Shown here: positions 17,281 to 25,902 of the stretch, one piece after another
Position numbering within the stretch: the stretch's first letter is position 1
How the letters are laid out: every line of letters starts with the position of its first letter
NCBI RefSeq assembly: GCF_000474945.1
Contig: NZ_AXDW01000011.1
Span: 179,255 to 243,254 of the forward strand
Direction: 5' to 3'
DNA: 64,000 bases
Source of the DNA: Solimonas soli DSM 21787
GTDB lineage: Bacteria; Pseudomonadota; Gammaproteobacteria; Nevskiales; Nevskiaceae
Program-made: the position numbers and the translations under genes
Notes under the pieces: model-generated
Database searches by the model: none
Seen by the model: only the letters and a program-made list of their open reading frames with translations
What the model was told of the DNA's origin: nothing

Positions 17281-17646
17281 GTGAAGAAATACGATCGCGA
17301 GCGCGGCATCGAGCTGTTCAAGGAGGTCTACGCCGGCGACGCGCAGCTGCCGCCGGGCGGCGCCGACCCGTTCATCGACTACATGCTCGAGACGCTGTTC
17401 GGCACGCTGTGGGCCGACGAGACGCTGTCGATTCGCGAGCGCCGGCTGCTGCTGATCGGCGCGATCACCGCGCTCGGCGATGCGACGACGCTGGAAATCC
17501 AGCTGCGCGCCGCGTTCAAGCGCGGCGAGCTGACGCCCGCGCAGCTCGATGCCCTGGTGCCGTTCCTGACGCAGTACGTCGGCTATCCGCGCGGCTCGCT
17601 GCTGTTCGGCATCGCCTCGAAGCTCAAGGCCGGCGCGGGCCCGTAA
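17281..17646 (+). CDS. Carboxymuconolactone decarboxylase family protein
   Basis: A 121-residue all-helical protein with the CMD-family core (LSIRERRLLLIGAITALGD, then LEIQLRAAFKRGELTPAQL). It lacks the CxxC of AhpD-type peroxidases, so it is more like the decarboxylase or uncharacterised branch. The start is GTG 17281 with GGAGAAGG directly upstream; an earlier ATG at 17236 adds Gly-rich non-family residues. It is followed after 85 bp by the cycloeucalenol cycloisomerase-like gene on the same strand, so the two may be coexpressed. Confidence 0.8.
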   Translation: MKKYDRERGIELFKEVYAGDAQLPPGGADPFIDYMLETLFGTLWADETLSIRERRLLLIGAITALGDATTLEIQLRAAFKRGELTPAQLDALVPFLTQYVGYPRGSLLFGIASKLKAGAGP

Positions 17647-17731
17647 GCCGCGCGCGTCTCCTCCGAATAGGGGCCGCTGGCGCCGCGTGGCGCACGCGAG
17701 CATGCGTGAAACGACACGCGGAGATGCGGCG

Positions 17732-18571
17732 ATGAGTCTGCCCGGCTACTGGTTCTCGAAGAATCCCGACAAGGCCTGGGGCGAGAAGTTCTTCCTCGCC
17801 TTCGTGCCGCTGTTCGGCCTCTACAACTACGTCATCCTCGCCCACGGCCTGCTCGACACCGGCAATTTCTGGAACCTCGCGCAGAACGTGCTGATGTGGA
17901 TTCCGTACTGCGTGCTGCTGCCCTGGTGGCTGCGCCGCAACAGCGGCGTGCCGGTACTGCGCAGCTACTGGTTCAAGCTCAACGTCTACATGTTCGTGTA
18001 CGTGTTCTTCGCCACGTACTTCCACACCGAGTACTTCTTCGACGTGCTCGGCATCCGCTACCGCTTTCCGCACGTCAGCTGGTACTTCGATTCGGCCCTG
18101 CTCGGCCCGGACGAGGCGACCGCGCTCGCCACCTCTCGCAAGGTGCCGCCGGGCATGTATTTCAACGCGGTGGCTTTCTTCGTCGTCTACCACAGCATCG
18201 CCGTCGTCGTGATGCGCCGCGTGCGCACCATGAGCCTGAGCGCGGCGCCACTGCTGCGTGGCCTTCTATGGATCATCACCGTCGCCGCCGTCGCGTACTT
18301 CTTTGCCTGGGCCGAAACCTATTTCTATGTCGCCTCGTCGCAGATGTCGCGCGCCAACGTCTGGTATGTCGACATTCCGCGCATGCTGTCGATCGGCTCG
18401 CTGTGCTACGCGCTGTATTTCATCGTCAGCTTCCCCAATGTCTACCGGCTCGACGAGGACGCCGCGCAGCCGTGGACGGTGTCGCGCGCGGCGATCGAGG
18501 CGTCCGCAGTGAGCATGATCGTGCTGCTGCTGCTCGACCTCTTCACCTGGATCGTCGGGCCGATCGCCTGA
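17732..18571 (+). CDS. Cycloeucalenol cycloisomerase-like membrane protein
   Basis: A 279-residue integral membrane protein that resembles plant cycloeucalenol cycloisomerase (CPI1), which opens the 9,19-cyclopropane ring of 4-methylsterols. Matching segments in order are NPDKAWGEKFF (11-21), YWFKLNVYMFVYVFFATYFH (79-98) with YFFDVLGIRYRFP (101-113), AVAYFFAWAETY (187-198), CYALYFIVSFP (225-235) with YRLDED (238-243), and LLLDLFTWIVGPI at the C-terminus. Six or more hydrophobic segments are present. A loop of about 20 residues (115-140) is longer than in plants. The ATG at 17732 has GGAG upstream and matches the family N-terminus. The homology call is by eye and fairly strong; the reaction in a bacterium is inference. 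Nearby oxygenases and KstD-like genes fit a sterol or triterpenoid substrate. Confidence 0.75.
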   Translation: MSLPGYWFSKNPDKAWGEKFFLAFVPLFGLYNYVILAHGLLDTGNFWNLAQNVLMWIPYCVLLPWWLRRNSGVPVLRSYWFKLNVYMFVYVFFATYFHTEYFFDVLGIRYRFPHVSWYFDSALLGPDEATALATSRKVPPGMYFNAVAFFVVYHSIAVVVMRRVRTMSLSAAPLLRGLLWIITVAAVAYFFAWAETYFYVASSQMSRANVWYVDIPRMLSIGSLCYALYFIVSFPNVYRLDEDAAQPWTVSRAAIEASAVSMIVLLLLDLFTWIVGPIA

Positions 18572-19096
18572 GCGACGGCGCGCGCGGGAACCGGCCGAAG
18601 CATCGCTAAATCGGCCATGGGCGCTCAAGCCGGACGATGAATCGTGCTGCAGATTCGCCGCGTCGCAGCGCAGGCACGGTACCGGCATGCGAAGAGGGCG
18701 CGCGATGCCGGCGAGGCACGAACAGGCGGTTGCCGACACCCGGCGCCCGGCGAGATCTTCGGCCCGCCGATTCCGGCGGACGCTGTGCGCCGACGGCCCC
18801 GGCTTTCTGGCGCGCCGCTCGCCGTCGAACGCGATATCGCCGACATCGATGCCGGGGAGAGCAGCCGCGATCCGCGGTTCAGCCGGCACGAGAAGCGCGC
18901 ATCCAGCCGCACATGACGAACAGGATGCTCAACGTCTGGCAGACCCGCCGGCTCGGCGACGTGATCGGTGCCTTCTGAGCGGCGCGCGGGGACGTCGGCC
19001 GGCCTGTCGATTTTCGGCACTCTCGTTCGACGTGTCAGGGAATGGGGCGCCGCCACGCCCGCGCCGGCCGGTTCGCCGGGTTCAGGAGAGACGACG
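18572..19096. other. Intergenic gap without a supportable gene
   Basis: The 525 bp hold only short overlapping frames without family motifs or convincing ribosome binding sites. A CCGGACGATGAATCG string at 18631-18645 weakly resembles the GGACGATGAAT string at 3122. I see no RNA gene or repeat here. Confidence 0.5.
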
Positions 19097-19585
19097 ATGA
19101 CCCTGCAATGCCGCATCGCACCCTGCCTGTGGTTCGACGGCCAGGCCGAGGAGGCCGCGACCTTCTACACCGGCATCTTTCCCCGGTCGCGGATCGCCGC
19201 GACCCTGTATTACGGCGAGGCCGGCAGGGACATCCACGGGCACGCCGCCGGCTCGGTGCTGACCGTGGAGTTCGAGCTCGACGGCCTGCATTTCACCGCG
19301 CTCAACGGCGGTCCGCAGTTCCGTTTCAGCGAGGCGGTCTCGTTCCAGATCGAGTGCGAGACGCAGGCCGAGATCGACTATTACTGGAGCGCGCTCACCG
19401 CCGGCGGCAGCGAGCAGCCCTGCGGCTGGCTGAAGGACCGCTACGGCGTGTCCTGGCAGGTCGTGCCGTCGATCATGCTGAAATGGCTCACCGGCGACCC
19501 GGTGCGCGCCGAACACGTGATGGCCGCGCTCATGCCGATGAAGAAACTCGATGTCGCCGCGCTGCAGCGCGCCTACGAAAGCTGA
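19097..19585 (+). CDS. VOC family protein (PhnB / glyoxalase-like)
   Basis: A 162-residue protein of the PhnB-like vicinal oxygen chelate group (IAPCLWFDGQAEEAATFY start, GGPQFRFSEAVSFQI middle, CGWLKDRYGVSWQVVP end). These beta-alpha-beta-beta-beta proteins are often annotated as 3-demethylubiquinone 3-methyltransferase-like, although true activity is rarely shown. AGGAGAG lies before the ATG. The GST gene follows after 13 nt, so the two form a short operon. Confidence 0.88.
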   Translation: MTLQCRIAPCLWFDGQAEEAATFYTGIFPRSRIAATLYYGEAGRDIHGHAAGSVLTVEFELDGLHFTALNGGPQFRFSEAVSFQIECETQAEIDYYWSALTAGGSEQPCGWLKDRYGVSWQVVPSIMLKWLTGDPVRAEHVMAALMPMKKLDVAALQRAYES

Positions 19586-19598
19586 AAAGGAAAGACTG

Positions 19599-20252
19599 AT
19601 GTCACTGAAACTCTATGCGCACCCGTTCTCGTCCTACTGCCAGAAGGCGCTGATCGCGCTCTACGAGAACGGCACCCCGTTCGAGTATCGCCAGGTCGGC
19701 ACGCCGGAAATCGATGCCGAACTCGCCGCGCTGTGGCCGATGAAGCGCTTCCCGGTGCTGGTCGACGGCGAGCAGGTGATCCGCGAGGCGACGATCATCA
19801 TCGAGCATCTGCAGCGCTTCCATCCGGGACCGGCGCCGCTGATCCCGGACGATCCGCGCGCCGCGCTCGAAGTGCGCTTCATGGATCGCTTTTTCGACAA
19901 CTACGTGATGACGCCGCAGGGGCGGATCGTCTTCAACGCGCTGCGGCCCGAAGCGCATCGCGATCCATACGGCGTCGACGAGGCGCGCCGCATGCTGGAA
20001 ACCTCGTACGCCTGGCTCGACGGCGTGATGGCCACGCGCACCTGGGCGGCCGGCGACCGCTTCAGCCTCGCCGACTGCGCCGCCGCGCCATCGCTGTTCT
20101 ATGCCGACTGGACGCACGCGATCGACGCGAAGTTCGCCAACGTGATCGCCTACCGCAGGCGCCTGCTCGCCCGGCCCTCGTTCGCACGCTGCGTCGACGA
20201 GGCGCGGCCGTTCCGGCCGTACTTCCCGCTCGGCGCGCCGGATCGGGACTAG
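19599..20252 (+). CDS. Glutathione S-transferase family protein
   Basis: A 217-residue cytosolic GST. It has a thioredoxin-like N-terminal domain (LYAHPFSSYCQKALIALYE, cis-Pro in KRFPVL, and EATIIIEHL where the Ser/Thr that normally contacts glutathione follows the Glu). The helical C-terminal domain contains GDRFSLADC. An AAGGAAAG ribosome binding site precedes the ATG. Its stop overlaps the convergent GlyGly-CTERM gene by 4 nt. Confidence 0.9.
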   Translation: MSLKLYAHPFSSYCQKALIALYENGTPFEYRQVGTPEIDAELAALWPMKRFPVLVDGEQVIREATIIIEHLQRFHPGPAPLIPDDPRAALEVRFMDRFFDNYVMTPQGRIVFNALRPEAHRDPYGVDEARRMLETSYAWLDGVMATRTWAAGDRFSLADCAAAPSLFYADWTHAIDAKFANVIAYRRRLLARPSFARCVDEARPFRPYFPLGAPDRD

Positions 20253-21988
20253 AGCCGGGAGGCGCCGCGGCGACGGCGCAATGCTGCCGCGGCGAGCAGG
20301 CCGGCCAGCAGCGGCCACGGCATTGCACCGCCGTTTTCGCCCTCATTGCCGTCGCCGCTATCGCCGCCCGTACCGCCGCCAGTGGTATCTCCGCCGGTCG
20401 TGCCGCCGCCCGTGCCGCCGGCAACGCCGGTGCCGGTCAATGTCACGCTGGCCGGGCTATCGTCGGCGTTGCTGACAATCTCGAGATCGCCGGCGCGTGC
20501 GCCCGCAGCGCCGGGCGTGAAGATGACGGCGATCGTGCAACTGGCTTGCGGCGCGACCGCGGTCGAACAACCGTTCGCGCTCACGGCGAAATCACCGGAA
20601 GCCGTGACGGAAGCGATGACGAGCGGCGTATTGCCGTCGTTGGTGACGCTGACCGCCTGCGCCATGCTCGCCACGCCGACGGATTGATTGCCGAAGTCGA
20701 TCGTTGGCGCACTCAGATACGGATCCGGCGCGCTGGCCGTGAAGAAGCCGCGCGCATAGACGTCGGTGTACGTCGCGAGGCTCGCGGTGCTGGCCTGGCT
20801 CCAGACGGCGCTGAAGCCATGCCTGCGCATGGCTAGCTGCGGTGCCGACACCGAGGTCATGTTGCCGACCACCGGAATGGCGTCCGACAGCACGCTGCCG
20901 TCGCTGCCGTAGTGACGCGCGAAGGCGGCAGCCTGCGCGCCCTCGAATGCCCAGCCGAGCATCAGTTCGCCGCCATCGCGACGGGTCACGAGCGCTGCGG
21001 CGGACACGCTGCCTTCACTGCCGGGCAAGGACAAGGGCGTGGCGTGCCAGCCGGGCGTCATGCAATCGGCGGCGACGGCCTGCAACTGCAATTCGGAGAA
21101 CACCTTGCCTTGCATGTTGTCGACGCGTGTCTGCGGCCAGGACACGAAGATACGTCCGTCCGGCGTCGCGGCCAGGGCGCCGTGGTTGCCGTCGGGAATG
21201 ACATCGGGGCTCGCGGCGATGACGGTCATCGCGCCGGCGACCGGCGAGCCTTGGTCGCTGAAGCATTGCAAGCGCAAATCGTCGCCGCCGGACTGCACGC
21301 CGAGCGCCGCCGCGACGATGACGCGGCGGTCGTCGCTCAGGGCGATGCCGTCGAGGCGCGGGTTGGTGCCGTCGAGCACGGGCAGGGCGAACTCCGGGCC
21401 CACTGCTGCGCCCGTCGCGGAAAAGACGCGTGCCACCGCGACGGTCGGCGTGCCCTTGCGGAACCAGGCGATCACATGGTCGCCCGCGGCGTTGGCCGCG
21501 ATCTGCGGCCCGCCGTCCGCCTGCGTGTCGACGGTGCTGATGAGCGTAGCCGCGCCGAGCGGTGATCCGTCGGCGGCGAAGCGGCGCGCGTGGATCGTCA
21601 GGTTCTGCAGATCGGCCGATGCAGCTTCGCCCCAGGCGACGACGAAATTTCCTTCGGCATCGGAAGCGATGGCGGGGTACAGGCGCTGCACGCCCGTGGC
21701 ATCGTCGATCGGAGCGGCTGCGGCCAGCGGCGTGCCATCGAATGAAACGCGGCGGATCAGCACGTCAAACCAGGTGCCGCCATTGCGTTCTCCCTGTTCG
21801 GTCCACGCCGCGACGAAATTGCCGCGCGCATCGACCGCGAGTCCATAGCCCAGGTCTTGCGCAGCGGCCGCTGGATCGCTGACCAGCACGGGCGCGTAAC
21901 GCTCGCCGATGCTGTCCGTCGCCAAAGCCAGTCCGATGCCGCCCGACAGCAGCCCGCCGGCGATGGCCGGCCATGACATCACGCGCAT
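20249..21988 (-). CDS. Secreted choice-of-anchor D protein with GlyGly-CTERM tail
   Basis: A 579-residue exported protein. After a signal peptide, residues about 25-440 form repeats of the type DAxGNFVVAWxE (for example VDARGNFVAAWTEQ, SDAEGNFVVAWGEA), suggesting a beta-propeller. A choice-of-anchor D immunoglobulin-like domain follows (PTIDFGNQSVG, VTNDGNTPLVI, CSTAVAPQASCTIAVIF). Next comes a Gly/Thr-rich linker and a GlyGly-CTERM tail (ENGGAMPWPLLAGLLAAAAL, then RRRRGAS). Proteins with this tail are cleaved by rhombosortase and released by type II secretion in gammaproteobacteria. The start at 21988 follows GGGGGAAAG. Function beyond the surface or extracellular location is unknown. Confidence 0.8.
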   Translation of the reverse strand: MRVMSWPAIAGGLLSGGIGLALATDSIGERYAPVLVSDPAAAAQDLGYGLAVDARGNFVAAWTEQGERNGGTWFDVLIRRVSFDGTPLAAAAPIDDATGVQRLYPAIASDAEGNFVVAWGEAASADLQNLTIHARRFAADGSPLGAATLISTVDTQADGGPQIAANAAGDHVIAWFRKGTPTVAVARVFSATGAAVGPEFALPVLDGTNPRLDGIALSDDRRVIVAAALGVQSGGDDLRLQCFSDQGSPVAGAMTVIAASPDVIPDGNHGALAATPDGRIFVSWPQTRVDNMQGKVFSELQLQAVAADCMTPGWHATPLSLPGSEGSVSAAALVTRRDGGELMLGWAFEGAQAAAFARHYGSDGSVLSDAIPVVGNMTSVSAPQLAMRRHGFSAVWSQASTASLATYTDVYARGFFTASAPDPYLSAPTIDFGNQSVGVASMAQAVSVTNDGNTPLVIASVTASGDFAVSANGCSTAVAPQASCTIAVIFTPGAAGARAGDLEIVSNADDSPASVTLTGTGVAGGTGGGTTGGDTTGGGTGGDSGDGNEGENGGAMPWPLLAGLLAAAALRRRRGASRL

Positions 21989-22071
21989 TGCTTTCCCCCG
22001 AAAGATACGGACATTCCCGGAGCGCAATCTAGCATCGTGCCTTGGATTCAAAGTGTGCGATGCGGCACGCC

Positions 22072-22497
22072 TCAATCGTGAAACTGCTGCAGATACGCGA
22101 TGAGGTCGGCGCGATCCTGTGGCGTCGTTTCGAACACCACCATCGCGCTGTCGGGCAGGAAGATTTTCGGATTGGCGAGCCAGAAGTCGAGCAGCTGCGG
22201 CGTCCACACGAAGCCGGCCTTCTTCATCGTCTCCGAGTAGTACGCATAGCCTTCGCGCGTGCCGGCCTTGCGGCCGAAGATGCCGTAGAGGTTCGGGCCA
22301 TTGTGGTTGCCGTAGGCCTTCTCGGGATAGTGGCAGGTGCGGCACTGGAAGAAGACCTTGCGGCCGCGCGCGGCGTCGCCGACGAGGGCGGTTTGCGTAG
22401 ACGCCGCCGCAGCCGGTTGCGGGGCGGCGGTCTGCGCGTGCAGGAGCGGCGCCATCATCAGCAGCGCACCGAAGATCGCGAATCGGATCCGCTTCAT
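22072..22497 (-). CDS. Periplasmic monohaem cytochrome c
   Basis: A 141-residue protein with a signal peptide (to about residue 22), an Ala-rich linker, and one haem attachment site CRTCH (about residue 52). A Met in LPDSAMVVF is the likely distal ligand, and the class I C-terminal helix is present (QDRADLIAYLQQF). It starts 11 nt after the stop of the Tat-exported FAD dehydrogenase, with GGGAGAGGACG before the ATG. I infer that it accepts electrons from that flavoprotein in the periplasm. Confidence 0.9.
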   Translation of the reverse strand: MKRIRFAIFGALLMMAPLLHAQTAAPQPAAAASTQTALVGDAARGRKVFFQCRTCHYPEKAYGNHNGPNLYGIFGRKAGTREGYAYYSETMKKAGFVWTPQLLDFWLANPKIFLPDSAMVVFETTPQDRADLIAYLQQFHD

Positions 22498-22508
22498 CGT
22501 CCTCTCCC

Positions 22509-24071
22509 TCAGGCCTTGCGCGTCGCGGCGTGATGACCGCCGCGGCGGCCGAAGTAGCTGGCGTCGCCGACCGAGATGCCGCTGCCGATGTACGGCGCGA
22601 CCGGCAGGCCGGCCGAGGTGCGGCCGGCGGCGTAGAGGCCGGGGATCGGCTCGCCCCAGGCGTTGATGACCTGCGCGTCGATATTGGTCTGCAGGCCGCC
22701 GAAGGTGTGCACCGGCGCGAACACGTTCGGCAGGCGCAGGTCGTAGGCGGTGAACGGCGCCTTGAGCAACGGCGCGTTGAACTTCTTCGCCTTGTGCAGC
22801 AGCGGATCGTCGCCGCTCTTCGCGTGCGCGTTGTAGTAGTCGACGCTCTGCGTCAGTGCGCCGTCCGGCATCTGCAAGGCGCTTTCGAGTTCGGCGATGG
22901 TCGCGGCCTTGGCCGCGACCGGCAGGCGGAAGTCGTCCCAGGCGAAGGCGATGTCGGCATCGGCGATCAGGAAGGCCTTGCCGTCCTGATGGAAGGCGAT
23001 CTCGTGGCCGAGCAGGCCGTAGTAGCCGTCCTCCGGCACGAAGCGCTGGCCGCGCGCGTTGACGATGATGCCCTTGACGATGCTCTCGGGCGGATAGATC
23101 GGAATGATCACGAAGCCCTGGTTCATGCGCAGCACCGCGCCGCCGGCCGCCATGCCCATCTGGATGCCGATGCCGAGATCGCCGGCGCGGCCCCAGGGCG
23201 CCGAGCATTGCGCGAGTTCGGGCGCGTAGCGTTCGAGCATCGCGCGGTTGTGGATGAAACCGCCGGCGGCGAGCACCACGCCTTTTTTCGCGCGGATCGC
23301 GACCTTCCTGTTTGCCGCTTCGTCGGTGACGATGGCGCCGGAGACGCTGCCGTCGCTCTCGACGACGAGACGCTCGGCCGACATGCGCGTTTTCAGGGTC
23401 GCGCCGAGCTTCAGCGCCGAGGCGGTCAGCGCCGCCATCAGATCGCGGCCGCCGATCAGGTGCGGCGAGGGCGGCACGTGGCCGCGCGGCGCCGGCCTGA
23501 TGGCGTCGCGGTACGGCCATACACGCTCGCTGCCGGAGAAATACAGCGAGCCGTCGGGGATCGAGATTTCCTTCTCGTCGGAGAACTTCTGCGCGTACTT
23601 CACGCCGTTGGCGACCAGCCAGTCGAAGTGCGCGACGCTGTTTTCGCAATAGACCTGCGCCTTGTCGATTGATGCGTGCAGGCCGCTGGCGGCAACGATG
23701 TAGTCGTACATCGCCTCGACCGTGTCCTCGAAGCCGAGTGCCTTCTGCAGCGCCGTGCCGCCGCCGCAGTAGCAGACGCCGCCGGACAGGCTCGACGAGC
23801 CACCGGGCACCTGGAATTTTTCGAGCACCAGCGCCTGCGCGCCGGCACGCCGCGCCTCGATCGCCGCGGCGATGCCGCCGGCGCCGGAGCCGATGATCAG
23901 CACCTCGCTCGTCGCGTCCCAGTGGCGCACCTCGCGGCGCGCGGCCGGCGTCGCCGCCGACAGGTCGAAGCTCGCCGCCGCGCCGGCGGCACCGGCCGAG
24001 GCCAGCGCGAGCCGGCGCAGGAAGGCGCGACGCGAGCCGTCGGCGGACGCGTCGCTGTCGTGATCGCTCAT
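22509..24071 (-). CDS. Tat-exported FAD dehydrogenase (KstD / fumarate reductase flavoprotein-like)
   Basis: A 520-residue flavoprotein. A twin-arginine signal (SRRAFLRRLA, about residues 12-21) precedes the FAD-binding GSGAGGIAAAIEARRAGA motif (about 62-80) and the GGSSSLSGG loop. The C-terminal FAD segment is IPGLYAAGRTSAGL. The family includes 3-ketosteroid dehydrogenases and flavocytochrome c fumarate reductases. Export to the periplasm together with the adjacent cytochrome c distinguishes it from cytosolic KstD. The start is the ATG at 24071 after AGGAGACCCG. Its first codons and ribosome binding site are copied in a tandem duplication upstream (24268-24281). The substrate is unknown; a steroid-like compound is plausible from its neighbours. 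Confidence 0.85.
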   Translation of the reverse strand: MSDHDSDASADGSRRAFLRRLALASAGAAGAAASFDLSAATPAARREVRHWDATSEVLIIGSGAGGIAAAIEARRAGAQALVLEKFQVPGGSSSLSGGVCYCGGGTALQKALGFEDTVEAMYDYIVAASGLHASIDKAQVYCENSVAHFDWLVANGVKYAQKFSDEKEISIPDGSLYFSGSERVWPYRDAIRPAPRGHVPPSPHLIGGRDLMAALTASALKLGATLKTRMSAERLVVESDGSVSGAIVTDEAANRKVAIRAKKGVVLAAGGFIHNRAMLERYAPELAQCSAPWGRAGDLGIGIQMGMAAGGAVLRMNQGFVIIPIYPPESIVKGIIVNARGQRFVPEDGYYGLLGHEIAFHQDGKAFLIADADIAFAWDDFRLPVAAKAATIAELESALQMPDGALTQSVDYYNAHAKSGDDPLLHKAKKFNAPLLKAPFTAYDLRLPNVFAPVHTFGGLQTNIDAQVINAWGEPIPGLYAAGRTSAGLPVAPYIGSGISVGDASYFGRRGGHHAATRKA

Positions 24072-24477
24072 CGGGTCTCCTCTTTGTATTTCTCCCTCAC
24101 CCCGCATGCGGGGTGAGGGTGGGTGAGGGGAGCTGCTCGCCGCGCCGCTCGATCGTGCACCCCCTCACCCAGCCTCTCCCCCGTATCCGGGGGAGAGGAG
24201 TTCACTTTTTATGCGCGCGATCGTGTTCGCGCAGCGCTACCCCATCTTCTCGAAGGTGTCCTTGCCGTCGTGATCGCTCATCGTCTCTCCTCTTGCCATT
24301 TCTCCCTCTCCCCGCATGCGGGGAGAGGGTGGGGTGAGGGGAGCTGCTCGCCGCGTCGCTCGATCGTGCACCCCCTCACCCAGCCTCTCCCCCGTATCCG
24401 GGGGAGAGGAGTTCACTTTTTATGCGCGCGATCGTGTTCGCGTAGCGCTACCCCATCTTCTCGAAGGTGTCCTTCGC
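24058..24477. repeat. Tandem duplication (2 x about 210 bp) carrying two gene ends
   Basis: Unit 1 (about 24058-24267) and unit 2 (about 24268-24477) are nearly identical. Each begins with the first codons and ribosome binding site of the FAD dehydrogenase gene and ends with the last codons of the rubredoxin gene. In between are the same two palindromes: arms at 24094-24119 and 24174-24199 in unit 1, and at 24304-24329 and 24384-24409 in unit 2. Unit 1 therefore keeps a non-functional rubredoxin tail and unit 2 a non-functional FAD-gene start. Differences are small substitutions and one or two indels. Confidence 0.85.
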
Positions 24478-24609
24478 CGCGCCGCAGTCCGGGCAGACCC
24501 AGTCGTCGGGAATGTCCTCGAAGCGCGTGCCCGGCGCGATGCCATGGTCCGGATCGCCCTTTTCCTCGTCGTAGATCATTCCGCAAATCGTGCATTCCCA
24601 CTTCGCCAT
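24448..24609 (-). CDS. Rubredoxin
   Basis: A 53-residue Fe(Cys)4 electron carrier. The paired motifs are CTICG (residues 6-10) and CPDCG (about 39-43), with the conserved [18 protein letters not shown] around the second. It starts 23 nt after the stop of the Rieske oxygenase gene and precedes the FAD dehydrogenase gene, so it could deliver electrons to the oxygenase. Its last codons are duplicated downstream at about 24240-24262 as part of the tandem repeat. Confidence 0.93.
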   Translation of the reverse strand: MAKWECTICGMIYDEEKGDPDHGIAPGTRFEDIPDDWVCPDCGAAKDTFEKMG

Positions 24610-24632
24610 ACACCTTGCTCCCTGAGCTGGGT

Positions 24633-25823
24633 TCAGGCCGAAGCTGGTTCGGCCTCCTGGGCGGCGATGACCTCGGCCTGGCGGTCGCGCAGGTCATGTA
24701 CCGTCCACTCGTGATTGTGGTTGTGCCAGGGCTTCGGCAGCTTCGCCCTATCGGTGTAGAACTGCATGTACCAGCGCCGCAGCTTGGCGATCGGCCCGTC
24801 GTTGGCGCACAGCGTCGGCTCGGGACGATACAGCTTGCGCTCCCAGATGTAGACGTCCTCCATGAAGGCCTGGTACGAGGCTTCGCAGTAACCCTGCGCC
24901 GCCATCTCCAGCGCCTCCGGCGGGAATTCGGCGGCATTGGCCTTGACGATGACGCCGAACCAGTACTCCAGCGTGTTCTCGTCGATCGGGCACCAGGCGG
25001 TGAGGATCGCCGAGTCGAACTGCTTCGAATCCTGCGTCTGCCAGGTGTACTGGTACGAAGGCCCGTGGCTGATCGAGCGCACGTAGAGCTTGTCGTCCTG
25101 CACGTCGGCGGCGAGGCGCGTGTGCGTGCCCCACATCAGCTCGCCGGTCATGTGGCCGTTCCACACCGGCAGCCACTGGTCGACGTCGTAGCCGTGGATC
25201 GGCAGCAGATGGCCTTTGTCGACGGTGTTCTCGATCACCTCGCGCGGATGCGTCCTGATGGTGATGCGGAAGCGCCGCCAGCCGCGGGTCCAGCCCTTCG
25301 AATCGGCGGCGTCGGCCGGCGAATAGTCGGCGAGCGGCGGAATCTCGTAATCCGGCGCACCGAACTCCGGATCGAACCAGATCAGCACCGTGTCGTTCAT
25401 CTCTCGCGTCTCGAAGGAGCGTGTCTTCGCCCGGGCCGGAATCTTGTCGCAGTACGGAATCTTCACGCACTGACCGGCGCCGTCGTACTGCCAGTTGTGG
25501 AACGGGCACTGCAGCTCGTTGCCGATCACCTTGCCGGCCGACAGGTCCGCGCCGAGATGCGGGCAGAAGGCATCGAGGCAGCGCACCGTGCCGTCTGCGC
25601 CGCGGTAGAACGCGAGGCGCATGCCGAAGTAATCGCGCGGCACCACCTCGTTTGCCGGAAACTCGTCGCTCCAGCCGACCATGTGCCAGCCGCGCGCGTA
25701 ACGTGGCGAGCCGTCGCCGAGGCGCGGGATCGTCTGCAGATTGCGCTGCACCGTCGAGGCCGACGAGCGCTTCAGGGTGTCCGCGGCGTAGTTGAGGTCG
25801 CCGCCGTGCCGATTGCCTTCCAT
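24633..25823 (-). CDS. Rieske non-haem iron oxygenase (KshA-like)
   Basis: A 396-residue oxygenase alpha subunit. The N-terminal Rieske [2Fe-2S] site is CPHLGADL then CPFHNWQYD (about residues 95-120). The mononuclear iron site is [14 protein letters not shown] (about 203-216), a close match to the NxxDxxHxxxxH of 3-ketosteroid 9-alpha-hydroxylase (KshA) and of the eukaryotic cholesterol 7-desaturases. No beta subunit is encoded nearby, as expected for KshA-type enzymes. GGAGACG precedes the ATG. Two candidate cis elements lie upstream at 25874-25930. Rubredoxin follows directly. A role in ring or side-chain oxidation of a steroid-like substrate is inferred. Confidence 0.88.
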   Translation of the reverse strand: MEGNRHGGDLNYAADTLKRSSASTVQRNLQTIPRLGDGSPRYARGWHMVGWSDEFPANEVVPRDYFGMRLAFYRGADGTVRCLDAFCPHLGADLSAGKVIGNELQCPFHNWQYDGAGQCVKIPYCDKIPARAKTRSFETREMNDTVLIWFDPEFGAPDYEIPPLADYSPADAADSKGWTRGWRRFRITIRTHPREVIENTVDKGHLLPIHGYDVDQWLPVWNGHMTGELMWGTHTRLAADVQDDKLYVRSISHGPSYQYTWQTQDSKQFDSAILTAWCPIDENTLEYWFGVIVKANAAEFPPEALEMAAQGYCEASYQAFMEDVYIWERKLYRPEPTLCANDGPIAKLRRWYMQFYTDRAKLPKPWHNHNHEWTVHDLRDRQAEVIAAQEAEPASA

Positions 25824-25873
25824 GTTCGTCTCCGTCGCTGTGCGGCGGCCCGCATGGCCGCCCGATTTCGCGT

Positions 25874-25893
25874 AAAACATTGCGATCGCATGG
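25874..25893. promoter_or_regulatory. Candidate operator: second copy of AAAACATTGCGATCGCAT
   Basis: The 18-nt word is identical to 8618-8635 and contains the same TGCGATCGCA palindrome. It lies about 50-70 bp before the Rieske oxygenase start and 115 bp before the divergent EXPERA-like gene. Confidence 0.55.
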
Positions 25894-25902
25894 TTTCAAA
25901 CT

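Noticed and set aside
18644..18916. Possible 90-residue gene in the 18.6-19.1 kb gap
   Set aside because: No ribosome binding site, family similarity or conserved pattern; several overlapping frames are equally open.
24094..24409. Possible CRISPR array from regularly spaced palindromes
   Set aside because: There are only two ~210-bp units and the spacing is due to a tandem duplication with gene ends; no short repeats with unique spacers and no cas genes.
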